Of a stretch of DNA of 64,000 bases, positions 10,968 through 25,100 are shown in pieces. Each line of letters starts with the position of its first letter. The first letter of the stretch is position 1. The position numbers and the translations under genes are program-made. The notes under the pieces were generated by a model that was not told the origin of the DNA, ran no database searches, and was given only the letters and a program-made list of their open reading frames with translations. The stretch comes from Cercozoa sp. M6MM (lineage: Eukaryota > Endomyxa: Ascetosporea): assembly GCA_040357565.1 (NCBI GenBank), contig JBDODJ010000005.1. One strand, 5' to 3'.

Positions 10968-11595
10968 ATGCTGGCTCGCTTTGCCCGCCTGTCTCCCACC
11001 TTGTCAAAGCAACAACAACTGCAAGCCCGTCTCATGTCCATCTCCGCCGGTGCCGCCTTTCCGCAGGTTACGATCCAGACCGTCACGGACGGCACGCCTG
11101 CTCCCATTGCCACGAAGGATCTCATCGAGCAGTACCCAAAGCTTGTGGTATGTGTTTCTGTCGCATCTGCAGTGGGTGCCCTTTGATGGCGGGCGTTATT
11201 GAACTTCTGTCTGAATGTCGATGCAGATCGTCAGTGTGCCGGGTGCCTTCACGCCGACCTGTTCGTGCGCGCACCTGCCGGGCTTTGTGGAGAAGATCGC
11301 CGACTTTGAGACCAAGGGCTACAAGGTCGCTTTCACCGCCGTGAACGATCCGTTCGTCATGAAAAGCTGGTTTGAGAGCCAGAACGTCCCTAGTGACATC
11401 CTCTGTCTTGCCGACGGCAGCGCTGTGCTTGCCGAGGCCACGGGCCTGACGGTGGACCTCTCGGCGCACGGCCTCGGTGTGCGCATGAAGCGCGCCGCCA
11501 TCGTCATCAACGACGGCGAGGTCAAGAGCGTCGCTGTCGACGACTCTGGTCTCAAGAACACCTCGGCCGACGCCGTGCTCGAGCTCCTCCAATAG
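10968..11595 (+). CDS. Peroxiredoxin-5 type thiol peroxidase, probably mitochondrial
   Basis: The enzyme reduces hydrogen peroxide and alkyl hydroperoxides through a peroxidatic cysteine. Two exons (10968-11147 and 11227-11595) join as QYPKLV then IVSVPGAFTPTCSC, giving 182 residues. The active-site loop PGAFTPTCS places the peroxidatic Cys at residue 72. The family usually follows with a Lys, but here a second cysteine occurs at residue 74 (TCSCAHLPGF). Other conserved pieces are KVAFTAVNDPFVMKSW, ADGSAVLAEATGLTVDL and GVRMKRAAIVINDGEVKSV. The first 25 residues (MLARFARLSPTLSKQQQLQA) are rich in Arg, Ser and Gln and lack acids, which suggests a mitochondrial presequence. It is divergent with COX11, another mitochondrial redox gene. 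Confidence 0.93.
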
Positions 11596-12214
11596 GACCG
11601 ACGTTGTCGAGGCTTTATTAGTGTGATTTTCTAATACCTATCCCGTCTCACTGTACGATCCCGTTCCGTCCGATCTGATTTGTTCGGTCTACGCCCATGC
11701 ATGGCACATTGGCCTCTCTATTTTACTTGTAGCCCGCCACCTGCACCAACCATGACGTCGACGCCTCAGTCTGGGGAGGGTCAAAAGGGGAGTTGTATGG
11801 TCCTACACGAAGCGGGCGGGAGACACGACAATGCTCTTGGTGCAGAGGAACTTTATGGTTGATTTCTTGAGACTCGACACGGCCGGGTCAAATTCAGTTC
11901 ATTTTCTTTTTTCTTTACTTATAAGGTTTATGTCTAAGTTTGCGACATTGGCGAAGTTGAAGTTCAGCCACGGCGCAGGCGAGGCGAAGCCGACGCGTGC
12001 CGCGGCGTCGGCTGGTCTCGTGTGCGCGCGCGCGCGTGTGTGCGTGCCAAAGTGTGCGTAGGTGTCAGTGTATTCGTTGCGTGGACAGACGAGGACGACG
12101 GAAGGACGACAGCGAGCACAGTGCAAGGCGTGCAAGGATACCAATCTTTCTCTCTCTGTATGTTTTCAGTGTGACTATGTGTCATGTGTGTGTGTGTGCC
12201 TGACAGTGTGAACG
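11596..12214. other. Intergenic between converging peroxiredoxin and kinase
   Basis: This stretch holds the 3' ends of both flanking genes. It contains a short CG/TG-rich patch near 12020-12055 but no open frame that I can support. Confidence 0.4.
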
Positions 12215-14400
<2,186 letters not shown>

Positions 14401-15716
14401 GTATGCACATATCCAAGTCGATGTATTGTGGTTGTGGAGAGCGTTTACTTTGGTGGGCAGCCATTCGTCAAGGCGGAGGAGTGCTCGGTTGGCGTGTACT
14501 GTGCGCGATCACGACAACCAACTCAAAAAACTTCGCCGCTCGGCTATGTTCGTCTGTTCGTTCTTCGCGCCGCAATTCGAAGAAAAAAGCCACTGTGTGA
14601 ACGAAACGAGACACCAACTGGCCCAATCGCAAGAAATCAAACACTGCACTCACTCTTGTCGAGGCTCAGCGGCGTACAGGCACCAAAATAGCTGCTCAGG
14701 CTCCCGGGCAGAGCCTGGCACGCAGTACATTTCCGCGCACAATCCTCGTCTTGGGAGCCAGCGGGGATTATTTCTTGGGATCACCTCAGTCATGAATCGA
14801 TCGTGAGTGATCATTATTATTGTCCTCCTGTAGCGATTCGAGCTCTGGGTTGCAGCACAGGTCAAACACTCGGTTGTGTGCGTGGCTAGTTGGTACTCAC
14901 CCGCCAGAGTGTGCGATCGCTTGCCAAAAAAGAGCAGCCGGTCCGAACTGCAGTCCAGAGTCCGTCCCACACGGGCAGGACAAAACCAAAATCCCGGCTG
15001 CGTCAAGTGGGCGTTGTGTTTGGCCCAGGGAGGCGTGCTCAGAGGTGCCGTGAGTCCGCCCTGCGGTCACCAAGCGGTCACACAGACCCCGTCCCGTGTT
15101 GCAGAGGCGTGGCGGCCGCACACAAGGCTAGTTCCTCGGACCCCGGTCTCTTGGCGGGCAAGCTTGAGTCGGTCGCTCGGTGCCCACCGAAACCTCCAAC
15201 CGCCACGATCCAGCACAGGCCGCGTTCTTGGGTAAAGCTTGCTATTAACTCTGTCTCACTTGGTTTCCCAGCTCTTTGCCCTGATCCGCACGGAAGAGAG
15301 TATTTTTTTTGCTGTGGTTGGATTTCTTTGGTTGAAAAATACTAAAAAGAGATCTATCGCTCGCCGAAACTGCGACAAGGCGGCTCAGTCTGCTCTTTAT
15401 TGGCGCATGCGAGTTCTGTTCGATGCTACTAGCGTCGTTGCCGTGTTCTTTGCAGCGCGCAGTGGCTTTGCGAGACCTTTCTTGCCTTGTTTGTGAGTTT
15501 GCTTTTTGAGTGCTTTTTGAAAAATCTCGCGAAATTCCGAGCTCAAGTCTGCTCTGATCATTCTTTTTCCGCGCTTGCTTTGCGCACACGATCCTCTCTG
15601 ACACAGCACGATCGCGTGTGTGTGCTGTTGACGTGCTGCTGGACAGTTGAGTGGGCACGCGTGCAACAAACACGAGGGGCAACAAACAATATATGTGTGC
15701 CTGTGCGTGTGCAGCA
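14401..15716. other. Region between divergent kinase and F-box/LRR genes
   Basis: This must hold the 5' ends and promoters of the two flanking genes. A candidate first exon of the kinase lies on the minus strand near 14660-14810, ending in a good GTGAGT donor, but its phase does not fit the next exon I could read. Stretches at 15245-15892 are open on the minus strand but are Gln/His/Ser-rich and look fortuitous. I see no repeats. Confidence 0.35.
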
Positions 15717-18694
15717 ATGCCACAACCGGCGTCGCCTTCGCTACAGCGAACGGCGCTGCACTCGCAGCAGAGATCGCCGCCTGCCACGGCTCCCTCTGTA
15801 TGTGCCACTTTGTGCATGTGCCGTTTGCTTGCCTGCGAGTGCTGTGCTGAGTGCTTTCGGTACTCTGATGTCGGCTGCTTAGCAGAATGCAAGGTCCCGC
15901 TCGCGCGGACGTGTGCTGAGTGCTCCTCTCTCGCCTGACGGGTACCTCGCGCCTCATCTGTTGTTTTGTGGTGTGTCCGTTTGTCTCATACACGGCTTGG
16001 TTCTGTAGCAGTGGCACACTGCTGACGAGCGAATCGATCTATGCACCGCTTGAAGCGCCAGAGCCGGATGCAGTTTCGTTCGCTCCCACAGACCTCGCTG
16101 ACTACGGACCTTCTCGGAGTACTTTGTCTTCCTTACACCACTAGTCTGTGCATACCCCAACCACACCAATATATCTTTACGCTCAGGGACAAGCGAGTCG
16201 CACGCGGTGAGCGCGCCGTCGACGAATGTGCACGCGCACGCGCGAAGTGCGTCCGATCAACAGACAGTACCATGCCTTGTTCGCACTATGCCTAACAGCG
16301 GTGGCTGTATTGTGTATGTGTGTGTGGTGTTTGCGTAGGCCTCTTGCAGGAGAGGACTCACGCTTGGCGAGCGCATGAACCTGGTGAGGTGTATGGAGGA
16401 GAAGAGCAACGCTTTATCGATGCAGGGCGGCGGCCTCAGCAGCGGCACGAACAGCACCAACCACACGCTGGACAGCTCGTCGTCCCCGTCGTCGTTCGCG
16501 TCCTCGCGGCGACCGCGACCGTTGGTACTTCCGCCTTGATGCCGAGTCGCTTGCATGTTATTTTACCTGCGTGTTGCGTCCTGTAGCAGGGCCTCCGGTC
16601 GCCGGGCCTGGAGCGTGCGACATCGGACCCGCACCGGTGTCCCAACGACCTCGTGTTGTCTCCCATCACGTCGCCCAGGTCGCTGCGCAAGCACTCGCCG
16701 CACACGCACCCGCCGAACGGCAGCGCAATCGACAACGGCGGCAGCACGCACGTGCACTACCAAAACCGCACGGGCTTGCACACGAGGAAACACAGTCTGG
16801 ACGGCATGTCGCCCGACCTGGGCGGCGGAGGCTTCTCGCTCCCGCAGGTGCGTGTGCTGTTTTTGTCTTTGCTCAGTGTGTTCGGAAGGAGACAAAGCAC
16901 ACTTGTTGTGCAGGGCGCCAATCGCGACGCGAGCGGCACCTCACGACCCGTGGGTCATCGCATTGCGGTACCTTTGCTTGCCGAAACGGGGCATGTACAG
17001 GTGAGTATAAATAAGTGCTACTCGCGCAGAGGATAAGTCAGCACCCGCTGCACGCCTCGGTTTCGATCACGCGCTCGTCCGATGGGCACACTCGTTCGCG
17101 CTCACGCTCACGCGGCTACGCCAACCCTCCGGTACCGTTGATGCCTTGTTCTTGTGATACTCTCTGGTGTCGGTACCTGATGCTGGGAGTGCATGCAGCC
17201 GCAACGGTTACGTGGCCACGCGCGTGGTGTCTCGCCGTCGTCGACCTCGTCGTCGTCGTCGTCGCCACGTGGCCAGGGTACACTGTCATGCCAGTCTGTG
17301 CTTAATCGGGATGCCGTGTGTATGTGTGTATTTGCGGCTATAGCGAGGGCCAGGCGCGGTCGTTTCTCCAACCTGTCGGTGGTTCTCTCGTTTCTGTCGC
17401 TCCGTGACATCCTGTCCGTGTGCCAGGTCAACAAGAACTGGTGCGTTTGTGCTTTGTTTGAGTTACTTGTTGCTGCAGTGCACATGCATAAGCACATGTA
17501 ACTATAGGTGCCGACAAACACGGCAGTATTTGGCGAAACTGCGCGTGTTGGATCTCAGGGAATGTTGGCATGTGCTGGTACCCTTCCACTCACCCACTTT
17601 GTTTGTTTGGCCCGTGTACATGAACGATTTTCCAGGGCCGCATGGAGCACGGCAAGCAGGCGTTTCTCGAGAAATTTATTGGCGCCATGTCGCAGATTCA
17701 GGTACCAGGCATACGCACTTGCTTTCTTGCTGGTGCGCTGACCTCTGGCTCTCCGAGTAGGTGCTGCGACTAAGCTACTGCCACCATTTGACTGACTCTC
17801 TGCTGGCGCGCATGCTCAAAGTGCTGGCACAGTGTGGCTGTCCTCTGCGCGAGGTGCACTTGTTTTACTGCGGAAGTCTCACGGACCGTGCACTGACGCA
17901 GATCGTTTTGCGGGCACCAAAACTTCAGGTACGCTTCGCCAACCGTTCCTCCTTTGATTTCGTTATGTCCCTGTGCCTGCAGGTTCTCGATCTGTCGCGC
18001 TGTCGTGGCCTCACGTCGCGTGGACTGGTACCGCGCATGTGCATGTGTACCTGTGTGCCTTGTATGTGTATGATGTTGTGTGTGTTCAGTACTCGCTGAC
18101 GCAGCTGCGTGAGCTGAAGTGGCTATCGTTAAGGGGGCTTGCCCCTGAGGTAGTCAATGACGAAGTACTCATGAATCTCGAAGATCTCGCTGAGGTGCCT
18201 TCATTTCCTCTCTTGTGTGCCTGTGTATGTACGTCTGCACCTGCACCTGTCTCCTCGTGCAGACACTGCGGTACCTGGATGTGCGTGACTGCGATGTGGA
18301 CGCCGACCTGCTGGACGAGATGCGCGACAACCTGGACCCAAGTTGCCTTGTGCTGGGCCCGAGCAATAAGCGTCGATCGGCCAATTCGTCCACTTCCGCC
18401 TCTCGTGGTTCGCTTGTCTCTTATAGTCTCTGCTGTGTATGGTATGCTGTGTATGGTATGATTTGCGATGTGCAGGAGGCAGGCGGCACAGGGATGAACA
18501 GCAACAGCATCCACAACAGCTGCACACCGCTGCCATGGTACGGCTGACTCTCTTTGCCTGACTGTCTAATTGCCCTGTATATGCAATCGCGCATCTCTCC
18601 GCAGGCGCTGCACGACGACTGGAATGACGACGATCATCTTAGCGGCTCGCTTTCCCACTCGATGAGTCACCCCGACTTCCGCCGTCCCAGGTAG
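15717..18694 (+). CDS. Ser-rich F-box / leucine-rich-repeat protein
   Basis: This is probably a substrate receptor for an SCF ubiquitin ligase. The start at 15717 (MPQPASPSLQRTALHSQQRS) follows a 5' UTR intron acceptor. The first half is a long low-complexity region rich in Ser, Pro, Asn and His. It includes SGTLLTSESIYAPLEAPEPD, ERMNLVRCMEEKSNALSM and GLERATSDPHRCPNDLVLS, and ends in SR repeats. The F-box follows as FSNLSVVLSFLSLRDILSVC then QVNKNW (about 17370-17440). Leucine-rich repeats then run across several exons: AKLRVLDLRECW, VLRLSYCHHLTDSLLARMLK, REVHLFYCGSLTDRALTQIV, LQVLDLSRCRGLTSRGL, LRELKWLSLRGL and TLRYLDVRDCDVDADLLDEM. The last exon ends MSHPDFRRPR with TAG at 18692. Repeat and F-box spacing fit the FBXL class. 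The phosphorylatable N-terminal tail is unusual for it. Confidence 0.85.
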
Positions 18695-18873
18695 CACGCG
18701 GACGGCTCGCTTCGCGGCCTCGCTCCGGGTCCCACTGTGCCTAAAATTGCAAAACAAACCAAATGACGTAAATTACCATACATACACAAAATTGATATCC
18801 GTCGTAATAGCGTAGTAACGGTTATACGTAACTCTCAGCTCGCTTGACTCAATCTAACCCGTCAGATCAGTCA

Positions 18874-20505
18874 TCAACAGTTGTCAGGCCTCGCAACGAG
18901 CAGCTCGGCTTCTGCGAGGAAGCGCGCGCGAGTGCTGTCGGTGAGTGTCTCTACACCAGGTAGCAGCGAGGCAGCGTCGACATCGGTGCACTGCGGAAAG
19001 GCTCGCTGCCACGCGCACCTGTCGAAACAGGCAGTAGTGCTTTTCGGTGTTCTGTATGCATGCCAAATAGGCAGAGTGTGTTTTACTTGAGATGATGCCG
19101 CTTTTTTGTTTCTCCGCACACACAGCAGCTGTTTTAAACAGCAAGTTCACGGAGAGTTTGGCAGAGAACCAATGGCGCGCAGACATAAAGTACATGTGAA
19201 CAGCGAAGAGGGGCACGGGTTCGTTGCATGATGAGCATGAAGTGCGATTCATGCAGACCTGTGGCATACACACCAACACACCTGATAGTCAAAATCAAGT
19301 TGTGCTCAGTTGTGCTCACCTCGATTTTGTACACTGGGAGGGGCCGTTTTTGCGCTGTTTTTGGCCGCTTTCGGCTTGGTTCGTCTTGCTCGCTAATGTC
19401 ATAGTCGATAATATGCATCCAGGCAGACGTACACTGTTCCCACAAAGCAGGCAAAGCAAAAGTACCTATGATCTTTGTTGTCATTTTTACTGTTCACTGC
19501 GTCTCTGGCGAGCGAGCTTTCTTCTCTTTTCGCGTCTGATCAGGGCGGGAATCGGAACAAACCAACGTACCAAATACAGCCAAAACCTTCGGAAAAACGC
19601 GGCCGCTTTTTGTTGGATTCGGTAAGTTTCTCGAGTCGCGAGCTTTGTCGGAATGAGCCTCCACTTCCTGTTGATCGAAATAAATCACCAGTTTCAGGCA
19701 CAAGTCGTGAGTACCTAAAGTAAGGTGAGCGTGCATACTGGGAGGCATGGTACTCTCTGCCTCACTGGCAGTACTCTCACCTGGGCGCCCAAACAATGAC
19801 CGATAAATTCAGGCCAACAGTAAACCGAACAGAAGTACTCCGAAGCAGTGAATCAGGTGCAGGCACTGCCGCAGTCGTCGAAATCGAGGCTCGGCGAAAT
19901 TGCGAAGAAGCTCGGTCCCAGCACACACGATACACCAACTCGTTCGCTGTTTTGACACGTGTGATGCTCCAGCTTCCAAAATGACACCAACACAAAGATC
20001 TCTCATACCTCGTTTCAGCACGCCAAACACGATGCGATCACCATCAAAAATACGCCGCGTGCCTTGTTTTGTCAGTTTTGTGTTATTCACGTAGACCCCA
20101 TTGACTGATCCGAGGTCCTCCAGCTGCAATACAATGCCAAGCAAAACTGAAACTTCAATTGCGAGCAAGCAGTCCACCGTCAAAATCACCTCGAGAAAAT
20201 CGCGCTCCACCAGGCGAAAGCGCACATGACGACGCGAAATCATGCCAGGGAGGTTTTCGCTGTCCAATCTTTGTCCTACCTGGTCGAGCTGCCTTCCAAG
20301 CACGATTTCATCTCCTAAAAACAAAGCACATGGGACCCTCCAGGCAGCTGCCGGAAGGTTGTGAAGTAACTGTACCCGGGAGACGCAAAGGAAGCGTGAT
20401 CTCATCCATATCCGTCCCATCAGGCAGCGGAATCTGTGAGATACGCCGCAGCACAGGCGACGACTGACTGATGTCCACATCCGCTGACACTGCATTGCCT
20501 TCCAT
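18874..20505 (-). CDS. FHA domain protein with C-terminal PARP-type zinc finger
   Basis: The start at 20505 reads MEGNAVSADVDISQSSPVLR. The FHA domain follows: GDEIVLGRQLDQ (GR turn), NLPGMISRRHVRFRLVERDF (the SRRH phosphothreonine-binding signature), LEDLGSVNGVYVNNTKL (the SVNG signature) and RIFDGDRIVFGVLKR. A Ser/Glu-rich and Lys/Arg-rich linker holds SEQDEPSRKRPKTAQKRP. It leads to CMNRTSCSSCNEPVPLFAVH, then an RHW exon end, ACFDRCAWQRAFPQCTD and LLPGVETLTDSTRARFLAEA, ending at TGA 18874. The CxxC, H and C spacing plus the trailing helix resembles PARP-type (nick-sensing) zinc fingers. FHA binds phospho-Thr partners, and PARP fingers bind DNA breaks, so a DNA-repair scaffold is the natural inference. 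Linker exon junctions are uncertain. Confidence 0.72.
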
Positions 20506-21147
20506 TCTGATCGATGCAGTTCGACACTAGCGCATTAACCAAGCTAAACTGGCCTAAATTGATATGCACACACCGGTGCGCACACTGGAATACCGAGCAG
20601 CTGGACAGAAAGCTGCAGCTGTACTACAAAATTGCTAAAACTAGATAAATTCTCACTCCACAGGGCGTTATACAGTTTTTAGGTATAATAAAACTTTTAC
20701 AGTGTGTGTTAAACCAGTATTGCATTCTGTTATTTTAGCGGAACACCACGGAATTGGAAAAGATGGGTTCGCGTGGCCGTCTGAACAGAAAACGCGTGCC
20801 CACGTGAAAACACCGCTCGCGCAACCAATTGTTTTCATCCGGCGTCTCTTGCCTTGTACTCTACACTATCAGCACAAGATTCATAGCAAGGCTCAGGCCT
20901 CGCTGTGCCAGTTTGCACGGGTCGCTATTTTGTGTTTGTGCTTGGTTATTTCAAGCTGCTACGGCAGCCCAGGAGCCATGACTATCTTGTGAGAGCGCTA
21001 TCTTGTGAGAGAGCTGTAGAGAGGTTTTGAGTTGTGTGAATGAAAGGTTTTTCTGATTGGTCGTTTTGTTTTCGTGTGTGTGTGATCCTGGTTGTATTTG
21101 TATTTTTGTGCACAGCGTTGAATAGCGTACCCCGACTCGACAGCAAC
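20506..21147. promoter_or_regulatory. Divergent upstream region of FHA gene and cofilin
   Basis: The flanking genes point outward. A 5' UTR intron of cofilin is likely, because a GTGTGTGTGATC donor and a TTTTTGTGCACAG acceptor lie between about 21078 and 21115, just ahead of the start. No repeat or other gene is evident. Confidence 0.45.
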
Positions 21148-21635
21148 ATGGATATTGGCATCACGGTTCCGGATGAGGTCCTGACGACGTTCCGCGACCT
21201 GCAGCTCTCGAAGAAGTACCACTTCATGGTGCTCAAGATCGCCAACAAGACGGCCATCGAGGTCGAGGCCACGCAGGCCGGCACGGAGGAGTACGACTAC
21301 GAGGCCTTCTGCGAGGCTCTGATGGCGTCGGGCGCCCCGCGTTACGCCGTGGCCGACTTCCACTACGAGAACGAGGAGGGCCACAAGCAGACCAAGCTCG
21401 TCTTCTTCTTCTACTGCCCGGACACGGCCCGCGCCATGGACAAGATGATCTACGCCTCGACGATGGAGAACCTCAAGGGCAAGCTCGAGGGCATCCAGCG
21501 TGTCGTGCAGGCCACGGACGAGAGCGAGCTCGACTACGAGGTCGCCAAGACCGTCGTACCTTTCCTCTTCTTGTCTGCTTGTCTCGACCTGAGTCTATGT
21601 GCTTGTGTCTGTGCGTGCAGATGATGCGCAAGTAA
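21148..21635 (+). CDS. ADF/cofilin, actin-depolymerising factor
   Basis: The protein binds G- and F-actin, severing and turning over filaments in the cytoplasm. Exon 1 (21148-21555) begins MDIGITVPDEVLTTFRDLQL. The last exon (21621-21635) adds only MMRK and TAA. The total is 140 residues, the usual family length. Conserved points are KKYHFMVLKIANKTAIEVEA, YAVADFHYENEEGHKQTKLV, FFFYCPDTARAMDKMIYAST (the long actin-binding helix begins here) and MENLKGKLEGIQRVVQATDE. The intron donor is GTACCTTT. The upstream ATG is preceded by a probable 5' UTR intron, and MDIG is the first plausible start. Codon use is strongly GC-biased at third positions compared with neighbouring genes, as expected for high expression. 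Confidence 0.95.
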
Positions 21636-22146
21636 GCACGCGTCTCGCCTTCCCCTCTTTGGACGCACACGCGCCACGTGAGAAGGCAGCATTTCGCACG
21701 TGACTCTTCTTGACGTTTGACGGATAGTAGCTTGCATGCCCCCAAAAAATTGAAGAAATGTTCTGCCGTCGCTTCCACTTGTGTCTCCCGTGTGTCGTCA
21801 CGATATGTTATTATTAGCTACATGCACTGCTACTCCCTAGATCAAGCGGAACTCGTTGTTTCGTTATTCGTCAGGCCAATCTGTAGTGACTCTTCATAAT
21901 AACCATGCACCTCAGGCATAGTTTCACGAGGCCTGGCATGCACTGCCCTGCGAGGAAAAATCAACTCAGAACTGGTACGGACAAGGGGGGAACCCAACTA
22001 AGTAGTTCCCCTGCACCAGTCCGGGGTCTGCGAGGACGCGCTTTGTGTCGCCAAGCTTTAACGTTCTTAGAAGACTGAACGAACTGACGATATCAATGAA
22101 TGGTAAAATTACAGTAGTCAGCAGCTTTGCATCGTCAACCGTGCGC
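21636..22146. other. Intergenic between converging cofilin and an unknown gene
   Basis: This holds two 3' ends. It also carries a compound hairpin at 21971-22020 flanked by a 9-base direct repeat, listed separately. No open frame is supported. Confidence 0.45.
21948..22036. repeat. Hairpin segment flanked by 9-base direct repeats
   Basis: CTGCGAGGA occurs at 21948-21956 and again at 22028-22036. Between the copies, ACTGGT (21971-21976) can pair with ACCAGT (22015-22020), and inside it GGGGAAC (21987-21993) with GTTCCCC (22005-22011), leaving an 11-base loop. It could be a tiny inverted-repeat insertion with a target duplication, or a structured RNA or 3' UTR element. I cannot tell which. Confidence 0.45.
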
Positions 22147-25100
22147 TTAGGTCATGAAGGACAGCAGCAGCGCAAAGTCGTTGTCGGCCACAAGGGTTAG
22201 GATGTGCGAGTGCATTAGATGCAGCGACATATGTCGCAACAGCGTGTGCCGCGTCATGGCCAGCCAGCGCTCTCGCTGTGCAGTGCCATCCAGTCACGCT
22301 ACACTGGCAGAAGTGGGATAAAGGGTACGTACCTGCTGATTGTCGCTGATGCGCAGCAGTCCGTGCAGCGAGGTGCCGCTGCGAAGGGAGTGGAACACGT
22401 CGTGTGCCGTCATTCGTCGCACTTGTCCCTTACTACAGTACATGGAGAAGGTGATGATGTATCGAAGAGGATGGAGATATGTACAAGGCAGCCTACTCAG
22501 AGTGGTGCCTCAGCGTGCCAGCCAGCAGTGCCAGGTGCAGCGTCTCGTCCGTGTAGACACTGTTGGTCAGGTCGAGCAAGACATGCTCCTGCGGCATCAC
22601 CGCTTGCACCACGGCCTGCCACACCTCGTCCGATACCTCACTAGTCAGGGATAAGACCCAATGTATACGTATACGGGGGGGGGGGGTAGGACAGTAGTAC
22701 CACATGGAGGATTCCTCGATGACATACTTCTCCAGGAACGACACTAGCAAAGCACGAATCACATGCATCTCTTCTGCCTTGTCGTCGGCCTTGTTGCAGC
22801 AGCCGTTGTTGTTGTTGGTATACTCGAGGTACAGTGGCGACAGAGACTCCACCTACCAAAAGTTAGTTTATGGCATGTCATTTCCTACCGAAAGCAGCAT
22901 ACCACAACATGCAGGGTGTCCAAGGAAATCGCAAAGGCACGTCGACCGGCCACGCTGTCGTTGCATCGTGACATGCACTTCTGCAACACCAGAATATATC
23001 TTATTGGTAACTTGACTCCAGTCCAATACCAAAATAGGTCGCAGCAGACACTGTCGCAGCACGACCGAGAGCAATCCGTCCAGCGACTGCTCCTGCAGCA
23101 CCGGACTGCTGCCGGCCCGACCGCTGTACTGTTGCTGCGTCTGCTGCCATCCACTCAACTCCTTGTGCTCGTGGCAGAATCGCTGTGCACACACAGTGAG
23201 GTACAGTTGTACAGTGGTACAAATCGATAACATCACGTACCGCTAGTGTAGCCAACTCTTCAATCGTCAGCAGCGACGGACGTATCTATCACAGGGGGGG
23301 GGCCGGGTAAAAAGACAAGGAGACTGCTATGTGCGCATGTGTGTGCACGCATGTGTGCGTATGTGTACGTTGTTGGACAGCAGGGCTCGGTAGGCGTAGA
23401 AGGCGGCGTACAGTGTCCTGTCTGTGCGCTTGTTGCTGCCGTAGTTGGGCGCGTCGCCTGGCAGTCCAAACGTCTTAGTTCGTCCGTCCTTCTTACTGCA
23501 CACAAGTATCACAGTCAATTGAAGGCGGAACATGACAGACAGTAGGTGTACCTAATGGCAGTGATCTGAATGGGACCCTTTACGTCCGCCCACGACACTT
23601 CGTACATCGGCAAGAAGGATGCCTGTGGTCACAGAGGAGACTATCTGGGATATAAGGAGAGAAGAGGGGAGGTGCAGAAACTACACTGCGCGCCTCTGGG
23701 TCGAGTTTGACGCCGCGTGCGTAGTCCGACCGACCGAGCAGTTTGTTGCTCTCTGCGGGAGAAGAGGGTAAAGGAGTTAAAGGAGAGTGACTGAGGTTAA
23801 AGCTGGAGGGTACCATGTGCCTCCTTTCGCACGAAAGCATTGCGCCACCGTGGCGACGACGTCACCAGGAGAAACGTCGGTTCTACCGAACGTTCCTGCT
23901 GTTGCAGCAGCTGCTGTCGCTCCTGTTGTCGACGCGTCACCACGTCGGCGCACGGCGACTGAACGAATTGGAGCGACTTTTTCGACAATTGGCACGCGCG
24001 AGCACTGCCAGAAATGACAGTCATTCTGCACACTAGTGTCACAAGCGTTGACAAGTAAAATATACAGGTCAGTCAGACGCGCATCGCGTGACATGGCACG
24101 CTGCAGCTCAAACGACGGGAAGGACACCTCACTCGCCCAGTGGTACACCCTAAGGCACACGCACGACACTAAAGACAAACGCAGACAGAGTTCTGAAGGA
24201 TACCGACGGCCGCCGAAAGCACCAACGAATCGAACGATGCGACGGCACAAAAGAGAGCGCAAAAGCTTTTGCACATCCTGGAAAACAATACGGAATTGCA
24301 TCCCAAACTGTTCAGCACAAGACAAGCAAGAGATCGAGGGGGTGGGACCTTGGGACACCACTGCATTGCGAGATTGTTGACCAAGAGTGGATCGTCGTTA
24401 TTGGCCGCTGACCACTATTGCAGTAAAATGTGAGATGCGAAATTGACAACACTCGGAAAGGACAGGTGAGAGCAACGCACAGCGTTATTTCCCGGACAAC
24501 GCGAGAAATCATTGTCGAAAATCGCGTTCAGTTCGCTCTCGTAAAACGCACCTGATGTACAAACATTGTCGACACAAACAAGCATGTTTCACAAAACAAA
24601 GTGATACAGTGGTGCACTTGATATCCCGATTCTTCCTCCGGGCAAGGCAGTCGAAGCTGTCGGTGCTGGAAAAACGGCGAGAACTCCCGCAGCTTTCGGT
24701 CTGTGCGTGTGCGTGTGCGCGTGTGTGTGTGTGTGGTGTGGTGTGTGTGTGTGTGGTGTGTGGTGTGTGTGTGTGTGTTTTTACAGAAAAGCAGCTGCTC
24801 TCGTGCGTCCACCTGATCAGAGAATGGATAATAAGCACTGAATGAAGAGCCCAGAGCAGACAGAGAAAGGTACTGCATAATCGGCGCTGACCCAATCAGC
24901 CGGCATGTTGTGGCGTCTCATCACCTAAAGTAAATGATAACAAAAATAGAGAACAATAAAGAAGGGAAACAGAGAAAAGGCACCAACAGCAGATCGGGCA
25001 GCCCTTCATTGCGCTGCCGGTCGTGTTGTCTCATGCAACGATCAAAAACCTTCAATCTCGGGTCGGTCAAATTGTTCTTCGCGTCTGTGCATTCGCCGGG

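Noticed and set aside
15245..16017. Long minus-strand frames opposite the start of the F-box/LRR gene
   Set aside because: They run through well-supported plus-strand exons and have Gln/His/Ser composition typical of a shadow frame.
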